Part shown: piece after piece, positions 55,246-64,000 of the stretch | Layout of the letters: the number at the start of each line of letters is the position of its first letter | Position numbering within the stretch: position 1 is the stretch's first letter | Assembly (NCBI RefSeq): GCF_018812025.1 | Contig: NC_063052.1 | Location: forward strand, 23,314,226 to 23,378,225 | Origin: Megalobrama amblycephala | Lineage: Eukaryota > Chordata > Actinopteri > Cypriniformes > Xenocyprididae | Length of the DNA stretch: 64,000 nt | Direction of reading: 5' to 3' | Notes under the pieces: model-generated | The model's database searches: none | What the model saw: only the letters and a program-made list of their open reading frames with translations | What the model was told of the DNA's origin: nothing | Translations under genes and position numbers: made by a program

Positions 55246-55504
55246 TCAGTTCGGCTAGGTATACATCCGCGCTAAAATATCAAGGTGAAAGTCATCATAA
55301 CTTGCGTAGAATAGATCCAGCTCCCAACCCAACTTTGAGAATAGATTAACGGCAATATTTTTTTTATCGTCCGATAAGAGTCTCACGTTAACGCAGCACG
55401 TTAACACCGATAACGGCCCACCACTATTTTACACTTTTCTAAAATTTCAATTAGCAACACATTTTTCTGTGTGTTTACTTGTGTCGATAACAAGCAAATC
55501 TTAC

Positions 55505-55579
55505 CTGCTCCACCTTTCTCAGCGACTGTGGGCATCCCTCAGCCAGACCATCACGGAGCCGGCTGGAGTGTTGATCCAC
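55505..55579 (-). CDS. Candidate 75-bp coding exon, phase 0
   Basis: The exon is bounded by acceptor TTGTGTGTTAG and donor CAG/GTAAGAT on the minus strand. It is open in one frame throughout (VDQHSSRLRDGLAEGCPQSL then RKVEQ). Good splice sites and a whole number of codons support it. I do not recognise the protein and cannot link it to the model at 29653-36734 or to vps52, which ends upstream at 61397. Confidence 0.45.
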
Positions 55580-55849
55580 CTAACACACAAGGTACAAGAG
55601 CATTAATTACAATAGGGAGGAAGAAACCAAAAACATTTCAACTTTAACAAAATCTAAAACTGTTTATTACATTATCTTTTCAAATCCACAGAGCACACCT
55701 TTTCTGTCCTGAGACCCTCAGGTGATTGTGACCACCAAGGAAGAACACAGAGTAAGAACAAAAAAAAAAAAGAAAACAAATAAAACAAAAGAAGAAACAA
55801 CAGCACACTCAAGTTCACTTGTGCATTCGCACCATTTTGTGCAGATATA
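55580..55849. other. Intronic or intergenic, nothing recognised
   Basis: This is A/T-rich sequence with an AAAAAAAAAAAGAAAAC run near 55760. Confidence 0.35.
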
Positions 55850-56638
55850 TAATACATCCAGAAAGTATTCTCAGTTACAGCCTTATTCCAAAAAGGATTA
55901 AATACATTTTTTTCCCCTCAAATTCTACAAACAAGTGACAACATGAAAGAAGTTTGTTTGAAATCTTTGCAAATTTATAAAAAACAAAAAAAAAACACGT
56001 GCATAAGTACAGAGGGTATGCAAAAGTGATAATACTTTTGAGTTTTATGGACGTCGCCATCTTTAATGTTATGTTGGTCACTGTTGTTATGGTTACTAGT
56101 AAGAGAATATGGGTTTGACTCTCGTTGGACGTTCATACAGACGCTACTGTGTTACGGACGCTACTGTAAGTTGCTGTGTGAATGAGACTTTAAGACTGAC
56201 ACCTGTAAGTAAATGCGATTGTCAATCCCAAAAACTGACAGTGTGAATGTGGCCTTAGTCAGGGAGGTGACCAAGAACCCAATGGTCACTCTGACAGAGC
56301 TCCAGCATTTCTCTGGTGGAGCTTGAGAGGTCCTGCAAAGAAGAATGAAAGAAACTGCCCAAAAATAGGTGTGCCAAGCTTACCACATCATACTCAAAAA
56401 GACTTGAGGCTGTAATTGGTGCCAAAGGTGCTATAACAAAGTAGTGAGCAAAGGCCTTGTATACTTATGTACATGAGATTTGTTTTAATTTTTTTTATTT
56501 TTAATATATTTGAAAAGATTTTAAACAAACTTCTTTCACATTGTCATGGTGGGGTATTGTTTAAATCACTTTTGGAATAAGGCTGTAACACAAAATGTGG
56601 AAAAAGTGAAGCGCTGTGAATACTTTCTGGATGTACTG
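55850..56638. mobile_element. Decayed Tc1-like element
   Basis: The ends ATACATCCAGAAAGTATTC and GAATACTTTCTGGATGTA with inner CAGTTACAGCCTTATTCCAA and its inverse TTTGGAATAAGGCTGTAACA mark a common fish Tc1 family, flanked by TA. Transposase remnants in the middle (GGAGGTGACCAAGAACCCAA) are out of frame. Confidence 0.8.
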
Positions 56639-56982
56639 TAAGTCGTAATTAGGGATGTCAATTTACACAAATACCCAAGACTGATCATTTAAATGAACTG
56701 ATAGATTAATCATTAGCCTTAATACTGTGATATGTGTTTACTGCAGTGGCATATAGCCAACAGCATGACAGGGAGTGCACATGCCGCTTTTTAATCTAAA
56801 TAAAGGGCTAATAGGATTGTAAAATGAGTTGATGTGATTGATCATTTATTAAATCACTTATTTTAATAATCAAATATAACTACTAATACAACGCGTCACA
56901 AACACTGCCTCAGATGCTTGATTGTCAGAATGTGAGCTGAAAACAGTAACAAAACTCAATGAATTCACAATGATTTATTAAA

Positions 56983-58300
56983 GGGTTAGTTCACCCAAAA
57001 ATGAAGTTTCTGTCATCAAGTACTCACCCTCATGTCAGCCGAAACCCATAAGACCTTCGTTAATCTTCAGAACACAAATTAAGATATTGTTGATGAAATC
57101 CACTGGTTCCTGAACCACACATAGGCAGCAACATCATTGCACCTTTTGATGTCTGTAGTCAAGGTAGTCAAGACATAGTTAAAATAGTCAACCTGACTGC
57201 AGTGGTTCAACCTTAATGTTATGAAGCGATACGAATACTTTTTGAGCGCAAAACGAAAATAAAAACAGTACTGGCTGAAGCTGTACACGTGAGCACAACG
57301 ATGGATGCGTGTGATGCTGACACAGGATTCAGCCAATACTGAGCTGGTGTTCGGACATAAACATGGAAGACTGCACTACATCAACTCCGTATGACAACAG
57401 TTCAAATTGTTAAATAAAGTCACTATTTTTGTTTTGGTTTTGCGCACAAAAAGTATTCTTGTCCCTTCATAACATTAAAGGGTTAGTTCACCCAAAAATG
57501 AAAATTCTGTCATGAATTACTCCCACTCATGCTGTTCCACACCCGTAAGACCTTCATTAATCTTTAGAACAAAAATTAAGATATTTTAGTTGAAATCCGA
57601 TGGCTCCGTGAGGCCTCCATAGGGAGTAATGTCACTTCCTCTGTCAAGATCCATAAAGGCACTAAAACACATCTAAATCAGTTCATGTGCATACAGTGGT
57701 TTAATATTAATATTATAAAATATTTTTGGTGCGCCAAAAAATAAATAAATAACTTATATAGTGATGGCCGATTTCAAAACACTGCTTCATGAAGCATCGG
57801 AGCGTTATGATATAACATGATATATCTGTGTGTCGAATCTGCAGTTCGGAGTGCCAAAGTCACGTGATTTCAGCAGTTTGGCGGGTTTGAACCGCGATCC
57901 GAATCATGATTCGACACAAAAGATTCATAACGCTCCGAAGCTTCCTGAAGCAGTGTTTTGAAATCGGCCATCACTAAATAAGTCGTTATTTTGTTTTTTT
58001 GCCGCACCAAAAATATTCTCGTCGTTTTATAATATTAATATTGAACCACTGTACTCACATGAACTGATATAGATGTGTTTTTAGTACCTTTATGGATCTT
58101 GAGAGAGGAAGTGACATTACTCCCTATGGAGACCTCACGGAGCCATCGGATTTCAACTAAAATATCTTAATTTGTGTTCTGAAGATGAATGAAGGTCTTA
58201 CGGGTGTGGAACGGCATGAGGGTGAGTGATTAATGACAGAATTTCCATTTTTGGGTGAACTAATCCTTTAAGGTTGAAGCACTGTAGTCGTATTGACTAT
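56983..58300. mobile_element. Outer copy of a foldback MITE, split by an insertion
   Basis: After TTAA at 56979-56982, AGGGTTAGTTCACCCAAAAA begins the left arm. AGTCAACCTGACTGCAGTGG is mirrored after the insertion by AGCACTGTAGTCGTATTGAC near 58268-58300. The right arm ends prematurely there, so this copy is truncated. Confidence 0.72.
57479..58267. mobile_element. Inner foldback MITE inserted in its own relative
   Basis: Long inverted arms run from AGGGTTAGTTCACCC to GGGTGAACTAATCCT, with TTAA at 57475-57478 and 58268-58271. Inner arms GATGGCCGATTTCAAAACAC and GTGTTTTGAAATCGGCCATC are also mirrored. No protein is encoded. Confidence 0.88.
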
Positions 58301-61300
58301 AGAATAGGGATGTCTCACGATTTTCGAATAATCGATTTGTTGATTTCATTATAGAATATTGAACAGGTTGTGCAATTTTCATCTTTAAAAAATCCTCAAT
58401 GGTGATATGTTCATGTAAACAGAGGGTGGCGCGTGCTGCCAATAACGCACCTACAAGCTGTCAATCACGTCGTCTTACACACAAACTGTAGACTAGCGTG
58501 GCACGTAACAGAGACGTTAAAATCAATGTTCACACAAGTGTTGTGATTCAGGCTGTTCACAACGCCTGTTCTGTTATAACGCGTTTAGTCATTAGTTAAT
58601 CATTCTATGGCTTAGGTTAAGACAGCCTATTCCCCAATGAATTGTCTCTTTCCCTCCCTCTGTGTGTAGTGTATTATAGTAGGCCTACATGCATGTGTGT
58701 ATGCAGGGGAGGGGTGCGATTTTCGAATAATATTTGAATAATTCCCAGTGCGAGTATGGATATACATAAATTAATAAAAATATATTTGCTCAAAATTGAA
58801 AATGCAAGTATCCTATGAATGAATTAATAATGATCTATTTGCTCAAAATTATGAAGGAAATGCGAGTATGGACAGCGATTATTGCGAGCAGAGCCATTGA
58901 CATAAAGCACTTTAGATATAAAGGAAGGCACGTGTTTAATTAAAACGAATAATTAGCTGGATTCATCCTAGACGATCTAGTATAAGAAAGCCAGATTTTG
59001 AGCAAATACAGCTGTATTAGTTCATGTGCATCCACTCTCATTTTCTCTTTAATTTTCATGATCTTTATTAGTTTATGTGCATCCATACTCTGGCATTCTT
59101 CATAGGCAGTGACGCACAAATGAAATAGGTTATAGTATACACAAACCGGAAATTGTAACGCGAAAGTATCTCGTGCGCACGCAATACATTTCTCGTGCGC
59201 ACGCGAAAGTATCTCGTGAGCACGCGAAACTCCTTCATTTTTTTATTTTTGCAAAGGTCCCTTTAGGGGCTCCGTACATTCACGGCCGCTGTTGCTAAAT
59301 ATATTCTGCACTGAATCAACACAGAGCTCTGCGAACATCTCCCTGTAGTGACGTAAAATGACGCGACGCTGAGAAAAAAAAGGCGTTTTTTACAGAGACC
59401 GTCACTTTATCTACTAAATTAATGCCCTTATGTCTCGCAAAACATTTTTAAACCCTGCAGTACCTTTTTATATGGTATTTTTGTACAAGGTTATATATTC
59501 ATCTCGAAAAAAAATGTTAAACCTGCAATATGCACTTTAATATAATTTAAAAGAATGAGTTAGAAAAAAATTCACCCCCCTCACAGTTGTCATGAAGGGC
59601 AAAATTAGCAGTATAGACCAAAATCACAATTTGAACCAACTTGTAAACATGTTTTTTTCTGCTGTAAACTTGGCCAATTTAACATGGGACTCAATGAGAT
59701 TCTGCTCTCTTTTGGAGCCTGTCCCTAGCGGCCAGTCGATGAATCGCAGTTTAAGTCATTTCCGTATTGGCTTCACAAGAGACTGGGGAGGTTGCCGCTT
59801 GATTTTCAGTTATCCGGGAGTGACGTGCGGTGACGCGCAGCTAAGATGGCCGCGGCCTCATTTACGCGTCAGAACTGCTGTTCAGAAATCTATGGGTGAC
59901 GTCACGGATGCTACGTCCATATTTTTTACGGTCTATGGTCACAATGCGCTTTCTTGGAGAAAAAAAAAAAACACCAAAGGGGTCTGAAAAGTCGCTAAGT
60001 TGGCAGCACTGATTCAACGTTCCGTCTCCAGGTCCCAGCCCGCCACTGTCCAAACGGCATTACGGAAATTTTGCACCGGCCGGAGGCAATTACCAAATCC
60101 GTGTCTGTGTCTGTATCACACAGACACCGTGTCTGTGTCACGCCAATGTACATCAAATCAAAATGATTAATTATGAAGTCTATATTGAATATAAAATGGT
60201 ATTATTTTCCTTCAAAACTATCTAAAAGAATTAATGTCTGTAGGAATAAAATTTAATGCTTTTTAATGCCATTTAAGGCCTTAATTTTCGCAAAATCCAT
60301 TTAATGGCTTTTTAATGCCCCGCGGATACCCCGTTGTATGTGATCAGCTACATGCTCATCACTGCAACCTTTCTTGCCACGATCTAAATATAATGCTATC
60401 AACACTTTTCACAATTAGTAAACCTTGGGAACCGTAATAGTAAAAACGTGCTAAAAGTCTGAGAGAATTCCACATGTAATACTTAGCTATTTCCATATGC
60501 AAAGTTGTTAGCCAATCACAGTAGTTACACTGAAGTCTCAAGTTAAATTATGACCATTTTTGATGTAAGAATCATACTAACATTATAAGTGCACCCCAGG
60601 AAACATTATAAAATAAAATAATGCAGTTCATGCCCCTTTACAGTCCAATGTAGCCAAGTTAACTAAATTTAGTCATGATTATGGTTTTAAATACCCACAA
60701 CAAAATGTTCCCTTTGTCCCTTTTTTTTTTTCATTTTAACAGATTGACAAAATGATGGGAACATTTTCAGAGACTTTTGATCTAATATCTTTTATTCTGA
60801 GACATTGAATGCCTTTGTTTGCCAATATGATAATAGTGCATAGGACTACACAAACTTTTCAGAGAAAACCAAAAGACATTTTTAGATCTGTTGTCAGGCC
60901 AATAATGCATTTAAATAGTGAACACAAAAACAAATCAAATTATCAGCAAACTTTAAAACAGACTGAGCAAATAATTAGATTAGTGCTCAAACTAGATGAT
61001 TGTTTATATTCACAATCTATGAAAATCAGCCTTTAAAAATCATGTTCTAGTTTTAGCTTTAAACTGCAAAATTTCATACTTTTAATATCTCTGCCTTGTT
61101 TTCCAGAAAATCTTTAGGACAAGATATATTTACCTGTTTAGGAAAAAAGTTAGCATTATTGTTTTGCTTAAGTTCACAAGTTAAAAACTTCTGCCAGTGA
61201 CAGAAGACAAATCACCATCCAATACAGATTTTCTAGTCTTCATTTTTACAGTTTACATTTTACTTGTTTTATGAATGTGTATGTTCGTAGGTACTCCCAA

Positions 61301-61396
61301 AGAATGTTTTTTTTTTTTTTTTTTTTTTTTGGCAACTAAAGCAAATGATTCTTGACAGTCTTGTGGCCAATAAGTGCTGATGACTTATGTGTGAGT
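58301..61396. other. Intergenic DNA with minor repeats
   Basis: A short tandem repeat of CTCGTGCGCACGCGAAAGTA lies at 59160-59235. A GC-richer block at 59690-59950, with a 131-codon open frame, looks like a dispersed repeat rather than a gene. Poly-T lies at 61308-61330. The vps52 3' UTR presumably occupies the last few hundred bases. Confidence 0.4.
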
Positions 61397-61543
61397 TCAA
61401 AAGTTTGGTTTGTGTTTCTTGACTTCCACCATCAGATGATGGAGGTTTATGAGCTCAGAGCGCACTGCCAGACTGCGGAATGTTGGCTGGGAGAGGACCT
61501 TATGGAAACCATGATAGTACTGGATGAGCTGGGTCAATGCTCC
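61397..61543 (-). CDS. vps52: vps52 last coding exon (C-terminus)
   Basis: The 147-bp exon follows acceptor TTCACTAG and reads GALTQLIQYYHGFHKVLSQP, then TFRSLAVRSELINLHHLMVE and KKHKPNF before TGA. The LMVEVKKHKPNF ending matches the VPS52 C-terminus as I know it. VPS52 is a subunit of the GARP (and EARP) tethering complexes with VPS51, VPS53 and VPS54 or syndetin, acting at the trans-Golgi network and recycling endosomes. The frame is intact and joins the next exon in phase 0. Upstream exons must lie beyond 64000 or in its last kilobases. Confidence 0.93.
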   Translation of the reverse strand, partial: GALTQLIQYYHGFHKVLSQPTFRSLAVRSELINLHHLMVEVKKHKPNF

Positions 61544-61648
61544 CTAGTGAACACAACCAAACAAGAATTCATAACACATTTAAATAAATAAAAGAAATAA
61601 CTTCATTGTTACACAAATGGTCAGGAGACTCATCTCATGGGGTTGTAC

Positions 61649-61767
61649 CTGAATTATGCTGGTTCCATTTTTAAAGTTGGTGAATGAACGCATCACATCC
61701 TGACTCAGGGCCTCCACAGACTGCTTCCATGTGCTGGAGAAACCCCGCACCAACTGAGTGATACGAG
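61649..61767 (-). CDS. vps52: vps52 penultimate coding exon
   Basis: The 119-bp exon lies between acceptor CTGTTTGTCAG and donor CAG/GTACAACC. It encodes RITQLVRGFSSTWKQSVEAL and SQDVMRSFTNFKNGTSIIQ. The strongly conserved DVMRSFTNFKNGTSIIQ stretch is diagnostic for VPS52. It starts with two bases of a split codon. The 105-bp intron to the last exon is short, as often in fish. Confidence 0.93.
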
Positions 61768-63200
61768 CTGACAAACAGATATAGGCAAACAGATTCTTAA
61801 AAAGATGAAGATTTGTGGGTCAATGGACACCCAGACTTTGTGGGTGTTTCTGGGAGTATCCTTTGATGGAAACATTGTAATATGATTCATAAATTTGGGG
61901 ACAGGATGATTTTTTTTTTAAGTTTTGAAAGAAGTCTGTTCACTAAAGCTGCCTTTATTTGATGGAAAAAATGGTAAAATAATAAAGGCACAATATGTAA
62001 TTTTCACCAATAGAGGTCACTTATTCAAATCTAAGGCGTAGTTTGATGACTCCGTGAATGAGCGTGGAATCATGGGAGTAGTCGTCTTCACTTCCATAGC
62101 CGATGGAAGGGTATCTGACAGACTCGGGCAGAAATCATGTTCATGGATGAGCTAATGTATTAAATTATTAACTTTTTTTTAATGCTTTATTAATGGTACT
62201 GTGGTATGAAGAAAGGTAGGCCGAGAGCCATGGGAGTGGAACAAGGTTGCTGGAGCGAATGCTAATGAGAAATACCTGTGCGACATACTGGTCTCGAGTC
62301 CAGCAGAGCTTTTTTTATGCTTATGCTGCAGTCTGCCACTTCCGCTCTTTCCTTTGCATATGTGGGGTAACACGGCGCTGTTTCACATGGTTAAAACAAT
62401 CATACTAAATACATTTGAGTGCGTTGTTGAGTTAGGTTTTAACATTACTCTGTGTGTTTGCTCGGTGGCTGGTATGAGAGACTTGTTGCACTATGCAGTA
62501 ATCTAGATCGATATTAAAATATAATAATAAAAGCTGGATGACTTATGTTGCTAAATGACATGCAATAAATTTTAAAATATATTGTATGATGGAGAAAGCT
62601 CTCTCTGATTATGCTATGTTAGCCACTTGTCAAAACAGTGTTGTCTCTGAGGCATGGTAAAAACATGGTACTCGTCGTAAATCAAGAAAACAAGTGTTTC
62701 AAACAATAAGACTAACTGTGTTGAGCTATATAACAATGATTAATTTTCTGTTGATGAATGTATTCAAACAGTTGCTCACCTGTCTAATAAAACACATATA
62801 TATTATATAATATATTAAAGTGTCCTTGGTGAATCCATGGTTTCTACAAAAGTAAAACTGGAAACCGAGGGTAACGAGGATATGAAGTCATTGACAGGTG
62901 ACGCAATGACACGGTCCATTACACTGGTTAAAATTGCTGATTTCTCTGGATTTAAACATTGTTGGAAATGTTTGGGATAATGTAACAAAATATATAACAT
63001 TGTTCTAGTGTTTTTTTTTTTTTTGTGTGGATATTTTAATCTAAAAATTCTACATATTGTCCCTTTAATATGATTTAAAATAATTGCTTGCTATTTTAAT
63101 ATATTTTAAATGTCTTTTTTGTGATGGTAAAGCTGAATTTTCAGCAGCCAGTCTTCTCAAGACTTCAGTGTCACATGATCCTTCAGAAATCATTCTAATG
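61768..63200. other. vps52 intronic sequence, no further exon recognised
   Basis: The sequence is AT-rich, with a GC-normal patch at 62030-62380 that holds a 64-codon minus frame without motifs. At 63120-63200 lies the dispersed repeat also seen at 17930-18130. Confidence 0.45.
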
Positions 63201-63975
63201 CCGAGTTCAGACTGCACGATTTTAGCCCCGATTTTGGCTCGCCGACAGGTTGAGAAATCGCCGACAAATGCCCGAAATCACAGGCAAATCGGTGCTCGTT
63301 CACGCGAGTGACAATCACGCAGTGTGAATGAGCAAAGACGCGATCTGAGAGAATCACCGACGAGTCGCCGACGCCCGTGAGATATTTGGCATGCTAAATA
63401 TCTGGACCTGTCGGCGATTCAAAATCCTGCAGTGTGAAAAGTGTTCTGACTGAAAACTACATCGGCGATGACCGACAGCCAATGAGAGAGCAAGATACAG
63501 AGCAGCGGGGAGTTCGGGGAGGAGTTATAGACCACAACATCAGCAAGCATCTTCATTCACACTATTGTATCAAACTGAAACAAAACACAAACATTTGCTT
63601 GACCATCCGCAACAGCAGCACATTGAAAAGTTATGTATTTACCTCCAACTCTTGTTGCAGAACACACAATCCACAGTCTCCCCAACCATTTCCTCCTCCA
63701 TATTTTTCTTTTCTTTTTCTTATATTCGCTGCAAATCAGCGAACAGGCAACTCGTATTTCAAGCTTCTTGCGGGCTACCGTTTTTAATAATAATAATAAT
63801 AACTCCGGTCCTGCACGCGTGATATCGCGTTGTTTCCTTGTCACATCTCGCGTGTGTTTGGTTGTGAAACGTAGTTTGCGTGCCAGACAGAGTTGTCGGC
63901 GATTCTTCCTATTGTAAAGTCATGCAGTGTGAAACCGTCTGTCGCCGATCCATCGTGCAGTTTGAACACAGCAGC
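63201..63975. mobile_element. Foldback MITE rich in GCCGAC/GTCGGC-type motifs
   Basis: The left end GAGTTCAGACTGCACGATTT is mirrored by CCATCGTGCAGTTTGAACAC at the right end. TCGCCGAC/GTCGGCGA motifs recur through the interior. Small open frames inside lack similarity to known transposases. The exact target duplication is unclear. Confidence 0.6.
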
Positions 63976-64000
63976 GACTGAATGCTGGCCAAGATAGTCA

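Noticed and set aside
59592..59987. 131-codon plus-strand frame as a gene
   Set aside because: It has no splice context and no motif. Its sequence style (translated fragments with GGCCGCGGCC and CTAGCGGCCAGTC) resembles a fish dispersed repeat.
62179..62373. 64-codon minus frame as an upstream vps52 exon
   Set aside because: The residues do not resemble VPS52, and no splice sites bound the frame in a phase compatible with the exon at 61649-61767.

Overview
This window looks like teleost fish DNA, probably cyprinid-like. The order-level guess is inference: vertebrate exons with GT/AG splice sites sit in a dense, recently active mix of DIRS, Ty3/gypsy, L2, Tc1, hAT, piggyBac-like and Kolobok-like elements. 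Host coding sequence is a small fraction of the window. The clear host pieces are the terminal exon of an ST3Gal-family sialyltransferase (+, 5.2 kb) and the last two coding exons of vps52 (-, 61.4-61.8 kb). I also build a seven-exon minus-strand model for a small unrecognised protein (29.65-36.73 kb) and note two isolated exon candidates (53.2 kb +, 55.5 kb -).

Layout. 1-4.9 kb: a degenerate DIRS copy split by a piggyBac-like insertion and scrambled by a local duplication carrying a Tc1 fragment. 5.2-6.9 kb: st3gal terminal exon with a Tc1 element in its presumed 3' UTR. 7.2-15.0 kb: an element with inverted terminal tandem arrays, hosting a Kolobok-like element (with a solo-LTR-like insert) and a 9-bp-TSD element that itself hosts a piggyBac-like copy. 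15-21 kb: AT-rich DNA, MITEs and a minisatellite. 21.18-26.36 kb: a nearly complete chromodomain Ty3/gypsy element with matching LTRs and a 5-bp TSD. 27.0-28.1 kb: a second 9-bp-TSD element. 29.6-36.7 kb: the small host gene, whose introns hold several perfect 8-bp-TSD hAT elements and a four-level nest at 32.2-35.06 kb.

37.03-47.34 kb: the most unusual object. Two ~1.48 kb inverted arms, nearly identical and capped by (TG)n/(CA)n, each carry a complete small transcription unit: TATA box, 199-codon frame and AATAAA. The core carries other unrecognised minus-strand frames. A 5.2 kb DIRS element has landed inside one core gene at a GTT trinucleotide, and an L2 LINE 3' end has landed in the right arm. 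The arm and core proteins match no family I can name. I read the whole as a candidate undescribed long-inverted-repeat mobile element or integrated small DNA virus-like element.

47.3-64 kb: AT-rich intergenic or intronic DNA, more hAT, Tc1 and foldback MITEs, an array of AGGTCA nuclear-receptor half-sites, and the vps52 3' end.

Positions come from reading the printed sequence by eye and may be off by a base or two for repeat ends. No similarity search was possible.
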